64,000 bases of DNA, taken from positions 124,001-188,000 of the forward strand of contig NZ_CP030056.1 in NCBI RefSeq assembly GCF_015291645.1. Reading direction: 5' to 3'. This DNA is from Bradyrhizobium sp. CCBAU 53340. Its GTDB lineage: Bacteria; Pseudomonadota; Alphaproteobacteria; Rhizobiales; Xanthobacteraceae. The position numbers and the translations under genes are program-made. Shown one piece after another: positions 18,746 to 27,472 of the stretch (positions within the stretch are counted from its first letter, which is position 1; each line of letters begins with the position of its first letter). Under the pieces are notes generated by a model. It worked only from the letters and a program-made list of their open reading frames with translations. It was not told the DNA's origin and made no database searches.

Positions 18746-20152
18746 ATGAACGCGAAAAGAGCGTCAGACTCTCAAAAGCAGCGACCGGAAGTCGGCCGCA
18801 TCCTTGCTGACTTCTGCGCGGAGCTGAAGTTCGAATCAATGTCCGCTGCCGCCGTCGAGGCCGCAAAGAGGGGCATTGCCGACACGTTGTCTGTTGCCCT
18901 AGCGGCGAAAGCTGAGGAAGTTGCGGGAGTCATGGGCGGGTTCTTCGCCGAAGAACCAGGAAAGGCACGTGTCTGGAATACTGCGCTGCGAACGACAGCT
19001 CGAAATGCTGCTCTGGCCAATGGCGCTATGGCTCATGCGCATGACTTCGACGACGGTAATTATGCGATGGTGGGGCATCCATCCGCCCCAGTATTGCCCG
19101 CTATCCTTGCGCTCGCAGACGAACTGGCAGCTTCGGGTGCAGATATCATTGCGGCCTATGCGGCCGGTGTCGAGATGGAAGGCCGTCTCGGCATCGCCGT
19201 AACCTATGAACACAATGGTCGTGGCTGGCACACAACTTCCTCGCTCGGGACATTCGGAGCTGCCGCTGCCGCCGGAAACCTGTTGGGGCTTGATGGCAAG
19301 CTCATGCTAGAAGCCTTCGGAATTGCAGCCTCGCTTGCATCTGGATTACGTCAAAACTTCGGATACATGACCAAACCGCTACATGCAGGATTCGCAGCGC
19401 AGAACGGCGTCCTTGCCGCCAAACTTGCTAAGGCCGGAATGCGATCAAGCCCTAATGCGATCGAGGGGCACGAGGGGTTTTTCGATCTCTTTACAGATCC
19501 AGAAAAGCTGAACGCGGACGAAGCAATCCGCGATCTTGGCCTATCCCTCGAACTCATCCGCAATAACCCCAAGCTTTATCCGACATGCTCGCTTGTACAT
19601 CCGGCCCTGGATCTTGTAACGGAGGGTATTGCGAGTGGCGAAATCGTGGCGGACGACCTCGAGGTCATCAATGTGGGCGTCAGCTACCATGCTTTGAATT
19701 TAATGCGATACAACGATCCGAAAGATGCACTGCAGGCGAGGTTCAGCATCCCGTATTGCATAGCGGCGGCATTGGCGCATGGCGACGTAACGCTTGGGAG
19801 TTTTTCCGACCAGTCCGTTGCCGGAAATGAGATCCGCGGCCGCATGGGCAAAGTCAATGCCTATGTTCATCCCGACCTGTCAACCAAGGAGCAGTTCGAA
19901 AAGGTCTATACCAAAGGAGCCGCCTTTACCGAAATCGAAGCGGTTCACAAGTCGGGGAAGATCCATCTCAAGCGGCAAAGCGTGGCGGTCGGCAACCATC
20001 AATATCCGGCTCCGCCTGAAAGGCTCCGACGAAAATTCGAAACGTGTGCAGCGCTTTCTGTTGGAAAGCCGAAAGCCAGGGATCTTTGGAATATGCTGAT
20101 GAAACTCGAAACTGTGCAGTGGTCGGAAGTCGATAGCCTTCTGGATGAGTAG
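18746..20152 (+). CDS. MmgE/PrpD family protein (second paralog)
   Basis: A 468-residue MmgE/PrpD protein closely related to the one at 8291: it shares ADTLSVALA, AHAHDFDDGNYAMVGHPS, GWHTTSSLGTFGAAAAAGNLLG, SGLRQNFGYMTKPLHAGFAAQNGVLAAK and the long C-terminal half. The ATG follows AAAGGAAGCAAA, a good ribosome-binding site, after a 204-base gap from the ProC-like gene in which no gene was seen. Two copies flanking the same catabolic set suggest two steps acting on related carboxylic acids, or dosage. The nearest enzymatic precedents are iminodisuccinate epimerase and dehydratases of branched tricarboxylates; choosing between them is not possible here. Confidence 0.9.
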   Translation: MNAKRASDSQKQRPEVGRILADFCAELKFESMSAAAVEAAKRGIADTLSVALAAKAEEVAGVMGGFFAEEPGKARVWNTALRTTARNAALANGAMAHAHDFDDGNYAMVGHPSAPVLPAILALADELAASGADIIAAYAAGVEMEGRLGIAVTYEHNGRGWHTTSSLGTFGAAAAAGNLLGLDGKLMLEAFGIAASLASGLRQNFGYMTKPLHAGFAAQNGVLAAKLAKAGMRSSPNAIEGHEGFFDLFTDPEKLNADEAIRDLGLSLELIRNNPKLYPTCSLVHPALDLVTEGIASGEIVADDLEVINVGVSYHALNLMRYNDPKDALQARFSIPYCIAAALAHGDVTLGSFSDQSVAGNEIRGRMGKVNAYVHPDLSTKEQFEKVYTKGAAFTEIEAVHKSGKIHLKRQSVAVGNHQYPAPPERLRRKFETCAALSVGKPKARDLWNMLMKLETVQWSEVDSLLDE

Positions 20153-20314
20153 TCAATACAATCTGTCAGAATCAACATCTGCTGGTGGTGGGTATTTAGG
20201 GAGAACAACGGAGGTCGGAAGGCCCAGAAACGCTTGATGTTCGGGTGAGCGAATTGCTTTCGTCCTCCTTTTGTATATAATTTCGGCAAAGAGGATACAT
20301 TTGAGGCGAAGTTT

Positions 20315-20971
20315 GTGACAGAACTGGACAATCAACAAAGGCCTTCGGCGACTGAGACGGTGAGAAAGCTTCTCCGGGCTGACATTCTTGCTGGGACATT
20401 CGCCCCCGGCGAGCAGCTTCGCCAAGAGGAATTGGCGGACAAATTCGGAACGAGCCGCATTCCGGTAAGGGAGGCCTTGCGACACCTCGAGGCGGAGGGT
20501 CTGGTCACGCTCCTAAACAATCGGGGCGCCAAGGTAGTCTCATTCACTTCGGCCGAGGTGATCGAATTGATGGAAATTCGCATTGCGCTGGAGTGCCGCG
20601 CGTTGCGTCTAGCCATTCCTAATATGATTCAGAGTGATTTTGATGAGGCCAAACGTATTCTCGTGGAATACGACAAGAAAAGCGACCCCGCTCAATGGGC
20701 GGAGATGAACTGGAAGTTTCACGAAACCCTCTATATCCCCTGTAATCTACCTAGATTGCTGTCTCTTATCGAAGGCAACTACGGGCAGGTGAGCTTGTTC
20801 GTCCGGGCACAAGTCTCTATGGCGTCAGGCAAGAAAACGCCGCAAGAAGAGCATGTGGATATCTTAAAAGCTTGCCGCGCCGGGAACGTTGAAAAGGCCG
20901 TCGATCTTCTCGAAGCACATATCTCTAACACCAAGAAGGCGCTCATGGTGCAGCGCCGTAGGAGTCGGTGA
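20315..20971 (+). CDS. GntR family transcriptional regulator (FadR/FCD subfamily)
   Basis: A 218-residue regulator with an N-terminal winged helix (ATETVRKLLRADILAGTFAP, then QLRQEELADKFGTSRIPVREALRHLEAEGLV, about 8-62) and a C-terminal all-helical FCD ligand-binding domain (about 75-205) with the metal/ligand residues expected around EIRIALECRALRLA and NWKFHETLY. Such proteins usually repress a neighbouring catabolic operon until a small acid binds. It begins with a GTG at 20315; the upstream gap contains an A/T-rich TTGTATATAATTT at about 20271-20283 that may be a promoter or operator. It probably controls the cluster to its left. Confidence 0.9.
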   Translation: MTELDNQQRPSATETVRKLLRADILAGTFAPGEQLRQEELADKFGTSRIPVREALRHLEAEGLVTLLNNRGAKVVSFTSAEVIELMEIRIALECRALRLAIPNMIQSDFDEAKRILVEYDKKSDPAQWAEMNWKFHETLYIPCNLPRLLSLIEGNYGQVSLFVRAQVSMASGKKTPQEEHVDILKACRAGNVEKAVDLLEAHISNTKKALMVQRRRSR

Positions 20972-21052
20972 GCGCTCCTATTGCTGGCGCGGAAAGCGTA
21001 CTTTCCTTCACGCCACCGGCGTTTCCTGAATCTTCATACTGCGGCGGTTAGA

Positions 21053-21330
21053 TCAACCCAGTACTTTATCGAGAAATACCCGGGTCCGTTCTTCGCGTGG
21101 CGTACCCAAGATCGAACTTGGTGCACCGTGCTTGACGATGACGCCGCCATCGGTGCAGTAGCCATGATCCGCCACTTCGCGAGCGAAGCCCATCTCGTAG
21201 GTGTCGAGAATGCAGGTCATGCCTTCTGCGGCGAGATCGCGAATGGTGACCAGATCCTCCTTCTTTGTTTCCGGATCGAGCGCGGCAGGACCTCGTCGAA
21301 CAGCATTACCTTCGGATTCATGGTAAGTGT
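21053..21330 (-). pseudogene. Tail of a polar-amino-acid ABC transporter ATPase (GlnQ/HisP type), degraded
   Basis: On the minus strand two frames give the end of an amino-acid ABC ATPase. The first, near 21324-21290, reads PKVMLFDEV (Walker B), and after a shift the second reads ALDPETKKEDLVTIRDLAAE, then GFAREVADHGYCTDGGVIV and the C-terminus TPREERTRVFLDKVLG ending at a proper stop at 21053-21055. The switch His is gone: the expected T-H-E-M is replaced by T-Y-E-M. The N-terminal half including Walker A is absent. This is a decayed fragment left beside the catabolic island, with no likely function. Confidence 0.7.
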
Positions 21331-21363
21331 AGCTCTGCGGCCCTTTTGAATGGCGCTTGACGC

Positions 21364-21966
21364 CTATTTTGTTCGCGTAGCGCGCCGCCGCGGTTTCCAT
21401 ATGTCGGACAACGCGTTGACGGCGGCTTCGAGCGCCTTCCGGTCGACGACGTTGGGATCGAACCGCCCCGGGCCCCAGAGGCGCATATGTTCGTGGTCCG
21501 GATGGGCGGGGTCTCTGATGGCTTCGAGGTATTCGGCATAACCCGGCGCACCGCCTACGTCTTCCGGAGGACAACGACCGGCGGCCTCGAGCAAGAAGGG
21601 AAGTCCCTCCGTCGTGGTGTTCTCGAACCATTTTTCGAGCTTGATCACATGGTCCCAGCTGTCGCCGAAGTCATAGAGATAGTGGATCGTCTTGGCGCCG
21701 GTCTCGCGAACGATGTCGCAGAGGCGCGCTTTGCTCGCATCCATGGGCTGGTGGCCGTAATCGTTGTGGGGATCAGGAATTCCCCAATGAACATCGCCAG
21801 CGAAGAACTCGAAGAGGTGACCGTTCGTCCAGCCGAATGCCTCCTGAAGCGTCAGATGCAACCGATCAAGGCGCAAGGTGACGGGTACGACGAGGCGACG
21901 CATCACCGCCGGCTTCACATCCTTGAGGGTCACCTTGATCCGGACCGCGGTCGTGTTCAGGTTCAT
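21364..21966 (-). CDS. Plasmid pRiA4b ORF-3 family protein
   Basis: A 200-residue protein of the pRiA4b ORF-3 family, recognised by VTLKDVKPAVMRRLVVP (near the start), LHLTLQEAFGWTNGHLFEF (about 35-53), HYLYDFGDSWDHVIKLE (about 95-111) and CPPEDVGGAPGYAEYLEAI (about 132-150). The family is common on rhizobial plasmids and beside IS66 elements; its biochemical role is not known. The ATG at 21966 overlaps the stop of the IS66 fragment (ATGA), so it may have travelled with that element as a passenger gene. It looks intact. Confidence 0.85.
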   Translation of the reverse strand: MNLNTTAVRIKVTLKDVKPAVMRRLVVPVTLRLDRLHLTLQEAFGWTNGHLFEFFAGDVHWGIPDPHNDYGHQPMDASKARLCDIVRETGAKTIHYLYDFGDSWDHVIKLEKWFENTTTEGLPFLLEAAGRCPPEDVGGAPGYAEYLEAIRDPAHPDHEHMRLWGPGRFDPNVVDRKALEAAVNALSDIWKPRRRATRTK

Positions 21967-22350
21967 GCCGCCAGCCTCGGATCAAGTGTATGCATCGTAT
22001 AGGTCGACGCCCAGGGAAGCAGTTCGTCCAACCGCGCCGCAGGCCAACCATTGACGAGCTTGGCGAGAACGTCAGCGAGCCAGTGCTCGGCACTGACGCC
22101 ATTGAGCTTACAGGTCTCAATGAGCGAAGCCAGCAATGCCCAATTCTCGGCACCTTCGTCGCAACCGGCAAAAAGGGAGTTCTTGGCGTTGAGCTTGATC
22201 GGCCGCATCGCACGCTCGACAGCATTCGTGTCCAATTCGATGCGCCCGTCATCAAGGTAGAGCGCCAGGCCGTTCCAATGACGCAGCGCGTAACGCAAAG
22301 CCTTCGCCGTGTCGCTCTTCGGTGCAAGGTGATCAAGCTTGGCCTCAAAC
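21963..22350 (-). pseudogene. IS66-family transposase, C-terminal fragment
   Basis: On the minus strand this encodes the end of a TnpC-type IS66 transposase: AKLDHLAPKSDTAKALRYAL, then HWNGLALYLDDGRIELDTNAVERAMRPIKL, CDEGAENWALLASLIETCKL and a natural-looking stop. The catalytic DDE core is missing because homology stops at 22351, the left end of the IS21-family element. So IS21 insertion, or a later deletion, removed the rest. Non-functional. Confidence 0.85.
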
Positions 22351-22376
22351 TGTCATTCGGCCTGCAATATTGACCC
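22351..22376 (+). repeat. Left terminal inverted repeat of the IS21-family element
   Basis: Begins TGTCATTCGGCCTGCAA and runs into TTGACCCCCT. A second TTGACCCCCT copy follows at about 22405, the multiple-repeat end structure expected for IS21 elements. It matches the right end with few differences. Confidence 0.8.
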
Positions 22377-22464
22377 CCTAAGCCGGGGGATCGGCGTCCA
22401 AAATTGACCCCCTACAGATTGGTCTGTTGCGCTGCCTGCTTTGGAACGAAGCAGGTGGTGGGGG

Positions 22465-23964
22465 ATGCTGATCGTGGAGACGATTGCCCGGATCCGGCGC
22501 GAGCACTTCATCAAGGGCAAGACGATCAAGGAGATCGCCCGTGACCTGAAGGTGTCGCGGAACACGGTCCGGAAGGTGCTGAGGTCGGGAGAGACCTCCT
22601 TCGAGTACGAGCGGCAGGTGCAGCCGCGGCCAAAGCTGGGCCGATGGGCAGTAGAGCTTGACGGATTGCTGGCGGCGAACGCGGCCAAACCGGCTCGTGA
22701 ACAGCTGACGTTGATCCGGATCTTCGAAGAGCTGCGCCGCCGCGGCTACGACGGCGGTTACGATGCGGTGCGGCGTTACGCCAGGCGCTGGAGCAAGGAA
22801 CGCGGGCAATCGACCGCAGCCGCTTATGTCCCGCTGAGTTTTGCCCCAGGCGAAGCTTACCAGTTCGACTGGAGCCACGAGGTGGTCTTGCTGAGCGGCA
22901 CCACGGTGATGGTGAAGGCCGCCCATGTTCGGCTCTGTCACAGCCGCATGCTGTTCGTGCGGGCCTATCCGCGGGAGACGCAGGAGATGGTGTTCGACGC
23001 CCACGACCGTTCGTTCGCGCTGTTCAAAGGCACCTGCACCCGCGGCATCTATGACAACATGAAGACCGCCGTAGAGACGATCTTCGTCGGTAAAGGGCGT
23101 CTCTATAATCGCCGCTTCCTGCAGATGTGCAGCCACTATCTGGTCGATCCGGTCGCCTGCACGCCAGCGTCGGGCTGGGAGAAGGGGCAGGTCGAGAACC
23201 AGGTCGGGCTGGTCAGGGAACGCTTCTTCACGCCGCGGCTGCGGTTCAAAAACCTCGACGAGTTAAACGCCTGGCTGCTCGACAAATGCATCGCCTACGC
23301 CAAGGCTCATCGCCATCCGGAGCTGGTCGATCAGACGATCTGGGAAGTGTTCGAAGCCGAACGCCCCAAACTCGTTCCCTATGCTGGCCGCTTCGACGGC
23401 TTCCATGCGGTGACGGCATCGGTCTCGAAGACCTGCCTGGTGCGCTTCGACAACAACAAGTACTCGGTCGCAGCCAGCGCAGTCGGACGGCCGGTCGAGG
23501 TTCAAGCCTATGCCGATCGCATCGTGATCCGTCAGGATGGACGCATCGTTGCCGAGCACCCGCGATCCTTTGGCCGCGGCGATACCGTCTACGACCCCTG
23601 GCATTACGTGCCGGTGCTCGCCCGCAAACCCGGCGCCTTGCGCAACGGTGCTCCCTTCAAAGACTGGGTGCTGCCGGCCGCGATCGAGCGGATCCGGCGC
23701 AAACTTGCCAGCACGGACGATGGCAATCGGCAAATGATCGACATCCTCAACGCGGTGCTGACTGACGGTCTGCCCGCGGTGGAAGCGGCCTGTGCCGAAG
23801 CGCTCAGTCACAGCGTCCATTCCGCCGATGTCGTGCTCAATATCTTGGCCCGTCAACGTGAACCCGCCCCACCGGCCAACATCATGACGCCGGCCGCACT
23901 GACGCTCCGTCATGCGCCGATCGCCGATTGTGCCCGCTACGACAACCTCCGGAGGACCATCTGA
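22465..23964 (+). CDS. istA: IS21 family transposase IstA
   Basis: About 499 residues from the ATG at 22465. It has an N-terminal HTH ([20 protein letters not shown], about 20-39), a DDE integrase core with the first Asp in YQFDWSHE and a later Glu in [12 protein letters not shown], and a C-terminal beta-barrel/Mu-C-like part ([20 protein letters not shown]). It cuts and joins the element ends. The frame is open upstream to a TTG at 22441, but homology and an in-frame ATG support 22465. It ends in TGATGG overlapping the istB start. Confidence 0.93.
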   Translation: MLIVETIARIRREHFIKGKTIKEIARDLKVSRNTVRKVLRSGETSFEYERQVQPRPKLGRWAVELDGLLAANAAKPAREQLTLIRIFEELRRRGYDGGYDAVRRYARRWSKERGQSTAAAYVPLSFAPGEAYQFDWSHEVVLLSGTTVMVKAAHVRLCHSRMLFVRAYPRETQEMVFDAHDRSFALFKGTCTRGIYDNMKTAVETIFVGKGRLYNRRFLQMCSHYLVDPVACTPASGWEKGQVENQVGLVRERFFTPRLRFKNLDELNAWLLDKCIAYAKAHRHPELVDQTIWEVFEAERPKLVPYAGRFDGFHAVTASVSKTCLVRFDNNKYSVAASAVGRPVEVQAYADRIVIRQDGRIVAEHPRSFGRGDTVYDPWHYVPVLARKPGALRNGAPFKDWVLPAAIERIRRKLASTDDGNRQMIDILNAVLTDGLPAVEAACAEALSHSVHSADVVLNILARQREPAPPANIMTPAALTLRHAPIADCARYDNLRRTI

Positions 23965-24863
23965 TGGAACGAACCCAAATCTTCGACCTCATGGGCGAAC
24001 TCAAGCTCTACGGCATGAAGGCTGCCTTCGACGAGATCATGGCAACTGCCGTCAAGCGCCAGCACGAACCTCAGCGCATTGTCGGCGACCTGCTCAACGC
24101 CGAGATCAACGAGAAGCAAGCCAGGTCGATCAAATACCAGCTCACCATTGCCAAGCTGCCGTTGGCCAAGGACATCGCCGACTTCCAGTTCGACGGCACG
24201 CCGATCAATCAGACTCTCGTCAATGATCTCGCTGGCGGCGGCTTCATCGCCCAACAACGCAACGTCTTGCTGGTTGGCGGCACCGGCACAGGCAAGACCC
24301 ACCTGGCCATTGCCATCGCCAGAAGCTGCATCCGATCCGGTGCCCGTGGCCGCTTCTTCAACGTCGTCGACCTCGTCAATCGCCTCGAGACCGAGACCCG
24401 CAACGGACGGCAAGGACGGCTCGCCGAGCATCTGACCCGGATGGACTTCATCGTGCTGGATGAACTCGGCTATTTGCCCTTCGCCCAGTCCGGTGGCCAG
24501 CTTCTCTTCCACCTCGTCAGCCGGCTCCATGAGCGCGCCTCCGTCATCGTGACCACCAATCTCGCCTTCGGCGAATGGCCGAGCGTGTTCGGCGACGCCA
24601 AAATGACCACCGCGCTGCTCGACCGATTGACCCATCACTGCGACATTGTCGAAACCGGCAACGATAGCTGGCGGTTCAAGAGCCGAGACGACGATCACGC
24701 CACCGCGCTCGTCTCGCCTCCGCTATCCCGGCCAGCTCCGACGAGACGAGCGCTACCAGCAAAGCCCGCCGCACGAAGGGGTCAAAATTGGACGCCGATG
24801 AGGGGTCAAATTTGCAGGCCGATTGACAGGCAAATCGCCGCTCTTCATGAAACCGCGGTATGA
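23964..24863 (+). CDS. istB: IS21 family helper ATPase IstB (C-terminus frameshifted)
   Basis: IstB is the AAA+ partner that selects targets for IstA. The protein shows the N-terminal helical region ([20 protein letters not shown]), Walker [10 protein letters not shown] and Walker [13 protein letters not shown]. As written the frame runs past the right end of the element to 24863. From about 24701 another frame encodes what looks like the natural tail ([20 protein letters not shown], then [16 protein letters not shown]) and stops at TGA 24824-24826, inside the right inverted repeat. A one-base loss near 24700 would explain this. The ATPase core is intact, so activity may be retained. Confidence 0.9.
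   Translation: MERTQIFDLMGELKLYGMKAAFDEIMATAVKRQHEPQRIVGDLLNAEINEKQARSIKYQLTIAKLPLAKDIADFQFDGTPINQTLVNDLAGGGFIAQQRNVLLVGGTGTGKTHLAIAIARSCIRSGARGRFFNVVDLVNRLETETRNGRQGRLAEHLTRMDFIVLDELGYLPFAQSGGQLLFHLVSRLHERASVIVTTNLAFGEWPSVFGDAKMTTALLDRLTHHCDIVETGNDSWRFKSRDDDHATALVSPPLSRPAPTRRALPAKPAARRGQNWTPMRGQICRPIDRQIAALHETAV
24803..24828 (-). repeat. Right terminal inverted repeat of the IS21-family element
   Basis: Read on the minus strand it begins TGTCAATCGGCCTGCAAATT and continues TGACCCCT, matching the left end at 22351 with a T-to-A change at base 6. The natural stop of istB lies within it. Confidence 0.8.
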
Positions 24864-25310
24864 TCTGCCGTGGCTGGCGCAATTCGCAGCAGAGATGGCG
24901 GCGCGCTGTTGGCCGGTCTTCGAGACGAAGGCTTGGGGATGCTCGGCTACCGAGGTCGACTGGCGGAAGCATGGCTTCGAGGGGTCGCGTCTCGGCTACC
25001 TGTTGAACGGTGCCGGCCTCTTCCACCATGCGCATCGCGCGGTCGACGATTGCCACGCTTTATTGGAAATCCTCTCGATCGACCTGCCGACAACAGGAGA
25101 GCCTGCTCTCGCGCTCCTGCTCGGGACCGCCCGCAAGCCGACGCTGCGGGTGTGGGCGGAGCAATCCCCGTTCGATCTCAAGGATTTACTCAAGAGGCGC
25201 GGCTATCGCGGGAGCGACGGCAGCGACGGTCGGTCCAAATCCTGGGTACATCGACGTCTGCGAGACAGCGTCCGAGGACGAGATCGCTTTCCTGAAGGCG
25301 ATCCAGTCGC
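24829..25310 (+). pseudogene. 3'-5' exonuclease (DNA polymerase III epsilon-like), truncated and frameshifted
   Basis: Downstream of the IS21 right end, frame 1 encodes CWPVFETKAWGCSATEVDWR, then GFEGSRLGYLL, HHAHRAVDDCHALLEILS (the last DEDDh motif, H-x-x-x-x-D) and RVWAEQSPFDLKDLLKRRGY. At about 25240 an extra G in TGGGTAC moves homology to frame 2 (YIDVCETASEDEIAFLK). The N-terminal D-x-E motif is missing because the gene was cut by the IS end. Such proteins are about 230-300 residues when whole. Fragment, non-functional. Confidence 0.75.
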
Positions 25311-25560
25311 GCAGACCATTGATGCTGTGGAATCCGTCGGAAGCATAACATCGGATCGAGGGGAATGTGCTCTGCATCATCTGGGCCAGCGCGTGTCCCG
25401 GACCGAGGTCGAGCGCGCGGTCGACCCCTTGCTCCGCAAGAGCCTCCAGTGTCGTCTGCCCAGGCGATCAGGCGTGCGGCTTTGTAAGCGAGCTTGGTCG
25501 TTCCGGCGCCGAGAAGATGCTTTCTGTGCCATCGTCGGCGAGGAGGATTCGCTGAGACGA
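25305..25560 (-). pseudogene. Fragment of an acyltransferase, possibly malonate decarboxylase epsilon (MdcH-like)
   Basis: On the minus strand the sequence before 25381 reads TLEALAEQGVDRALDLGPGH, then ALAQMMQSTFPSIRCYASDG and FHSINGLRDW. This resembles the C-terminal end of a malonyl-CoA:ACP-type acyltransferase, where L-G-P-G and a following Gln/Met-rich helix recur. Upstream (25460-25560) a different frame gives TKLAYKAARLIAWAD, so at least one frameshift is present. The fragment abuts the exonuclease remnant near 25305. I am only moderately sure of the MdcH assignment. Confidence 0.45.
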
Positions 25561-25577
25561 GACCGGCGCCTTTGTGC

Positions 25578-27239
25578 TCATCGAACAAGCGCAGTGAACA
25601 GCCCGACCAGCAGGCCTACGACCGTAACGAATAGACGGAACCCGGACTCAAGCAGCGAATCGAGTGTCGCCTGCTTCTGTTCGTAACTCTTCGTCAGTTG
25701 GGCGATCGGAAACGCGCTTTGGTAGGCATCGTTGAATCGACCGTAGATCACTTCACCGGCTACCCACACAGTGCCGAAGCGGCTGATCAAGTTCATGAAC
25801 TTCCGCTTTTGCAGCAAATTCTGCCAAAGCGGTTCTGCTAAGCTGAAAGCGACCACCGAGATCGACAGCCAGAAGAGGATGGAAGCGCAAACTTCCAAAA
25901 GCCTCGCTGGCCATCTCAAAAGTGTTAGCGGCCACGATGCCCGCACAGATGCGTAAATGATGACTACTGCAACAAAGAGAGCCACCAGCGAAATTAAGGC
26001 TACAGCGAGCGGGTTACGCCAAGTCCTAGGATGCAACTCGGTCCGAACGTTCTCGAGATCGCTCCCTAGTCGTAAATTCACGTGCTGCAGCGAAAACAAC
26101 TGCATGACCGGGACCTCGGCGAGGAGCATCAACTGGAAGAGGTCGTCGAGAATCGAGTCTTGCACCGTCTGCCCGGCCTTCGGCCTTGAGAACGGCATCT
26201 CCGCATGGATTTCGACCGTGCTCGCACGCGAGACCAGGATCACCCCATAGTCGTATTGTAGTAGATTGGCCTCGAACGCCTGTTCGACCTCGGAGGCCGC
26301 AATGGTTTGGTCCAAGAGGCGGTAGCGGTTGTTGATCGAAACGATCTCCTGCCCTGTTTTCCCCTCTTTGAGGTCGGCCGCATTTCTCGTGTCCGCGACG
26401 GAGGAAACGTACAAGAAAGGATAGGAGAAAGACGGGTCTTGTTCATCACCCTCTTGACTTGGTTCCTTGAAGTCGCGCGAAAGATCCGGATACTTCTCTT
26501 GAAATCTGGCCCAGTAGGCTCGGGCACGTTCCAAGACTTGCCTATAGGTCTCGTTCCATCGTCGCAGCTCGGGATGAACCGCAGGACGCTCGGGGGGCTC
26601 GGTGAATAAGGCCGGAGATTCTTCCCGGAACATCTGCAGGTAAAATTTTGCAAGGTCCGAGACCTGCTCAAAGGGGGTCGACCTGTGAGCCACCTTCAGA
26701 CAGCCGAAAGCCGCAGCGGGGTCGGTCAGCTTGAAGAGGTCAACCGCTTGCAAAGCATCGCACGCATGGATTGACCCGATTTTCAGCCAGAAGGCGATCG
26801 TGCCGACGCCCGTCCCAGGGAAGAGTGAAACGATCGCCCTGAAGCGAGGATTCTCAATCGGAAATTTCCGCGGCTTTTTAGCCTCCTCTCTATCAGGCTT
26901 CTCTTCAAGCTCTTGTTTATAGAGGTCGAATTTTTCGATCGGCACCTCGATGCTGAACTGAGTGACCTCGCGCCAAGCCGGTTGCGCCTTGTAGATGTTG
27001 TCTCTAGCTTTGCCGAATGCCTTGACCCAGCTTGGTGTCGCCGCTTCGGGCGTCTGCTGGGGGGACGTCGCTGCCTTGGCCGTCTTTTTTTCAGACTTTA
27101 CTCGCGTGAAGTGCTTCGTGCTCCCGCATCCCCCAAACTCATGAATATTGGGTTGGTACAAGAACGGCATAATCGCCGCCGCGTAGACTTCGCGGTACGG
27201 CGGGGGTGAGTCCTGTTCGGGCTCACCTGTCTGCGTCAA
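25578..27239 (-). CDS. Uncharacterised protein with C-terminal membrane segments, partner of the borosin-like methyltransferase
   Basis: I do not recognise this 553-residue protein. The N-terminal 400 residues are soluble and mixed in charge; the last 150 hold three hydrophobic stretches: about 408-430 (VALISLVALFVAVVIIYASV), 445-467 (VCASILFWLSISVVAFSLA) and 533-551 (LFVTVVGLLVGLFTALV). The layout suggests a cytoplasmic domain anchored at its end in the inner membrane. Its TTG start overlaps the stop of the 73-residue gene (TTGA), supporting translational coupling; an ATG at 27170 (MPFLYQPNIHEFG) is an alternative. It is the last gene of a three-gene minus-strand operon with the methyltransferase and the small protein, so a role in handling, exporting or sensing the peptide product is inferred. 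Confidence 0.65.
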   Translation of the reverse strand: MTQTGEPEQDSPPPYREVYAAAIMPFLYQPNIHEFGGCGSTKHFTRVKSEKKTAKAATSPQQTPEAATPSWVKAFGKARDNIYKAQPAWREVTQFSIEVPIEKFDLYKQELEEKPDREEAKKPRKFPIENPRFRAIVSLFPGTGVGTIAFWLKIGSIHACDALQAVDLFKLTDPAAAFGCLKVAHRSTPFEQVSDLAKFYLQMFREESPALFTEPPERPAVHPELRRWNETYRQVLERARAYWARFQEKYPDLSRDFKEPSQEGDEQDPSFSYPFLYVSSVADTRNAADLKEGKTGQEIVSINNRYRLLDQTIAASEVEQAFEANLLQYDYGVILVSRASTVEIHAEMPFSRPKAGQTVQDSILDDLFQLMLLAEVPVMQLFSLQHVNLRLGSDLENVRTELHPRTWRNPLAVALISLVALFVAVVIIYASVRASWPLTLLRWPARLLEVCASILFWLSISVVAFSLAEPLWQNLLQKRKFMNLISRFGTVWVAGEVIYGRFNDAYQSAFPIAQLTKSYEQKQATLDSLLESGFRLFVTVVGLLVGLFTALVR

Positions 27240-27457
27240 GCCTGCGCAGCCTTCCGTGACGCCACACGCCTGATATCGGCGGTCGCCAGGAAACCGGCGA
27301 TCTCGCGCACGGGCAACTGCGCGACAGCCGACCGCTCGGCTGATGACAGCTGTGTGAATTCCGGCATTGCTCTGATTTCACGGGCGCAATCGTCGGGCGC
27401 CGTCAGCAGCAACTCCTTCGCTCTGGCGAGCACGCGCTCAAGTGGGCCGGTAGTCAT
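27236..27457 (-). CDS. 73-residue helical protein, candidate split-borosin precursor
   Basis: A small protein encoded 15 bases downstream of the borosin-like methyltransferase and overlapping the next gene by four bases. It is almost all predicted helix, with LERVLARAKELLLTAPDD (5-22), a PEFTQLSSAERSAVAQLP middle (32-49) and REIAGFLATADIRRVASRKA to the end. The L-S-x-x-E-R-x-A-V pattern followed by a helix resembles LigA-like/borosin-binding domains of split-borosin precursors such as SonA. In those, the C-terminal tail is the methylated core. Here the tail is basic and Ala-rich rather than hydrophobic, so the precursor role is a hypothesis from position and shape. It could instead be an accessory or regulatory subunit. 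Confidence 0.55.
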   Translation of the reverse strand: MTTGPLERVLARAKELLLTAPDDCAREIRAMPEFTQLSSAERSAVAQLPVREIAGFLATADIRRVASRKAAQA

Positions 27458-27472
27458 GGCAAACGTCCCGTT

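Larger units (their letters stand above)
22351..24828 (+). mobile_element. Complete IS21-family insertion sequence, 2478 bp
   Basis: The element is bounded by inverted ends: left TGTCATTCGGCCTGCAATAT at 22351 and right, reversed, TGTCAATCGGCCTGCAAATT ending at 24828, both starting TG as in IS21 elements. Behind each end lies an internal repeat copy of the CCAAAATTGACCCC type. It carries istA and istB with a four-base-scale overlap. I see no target duplication: the left flank ends CTCAAAC inside an IS66 fragment and the right flank begins GGCAAAT inside an exonuclease fragment. This implies a rearrangement after insertion rather than a simple single jump. Confidence 0.88.
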
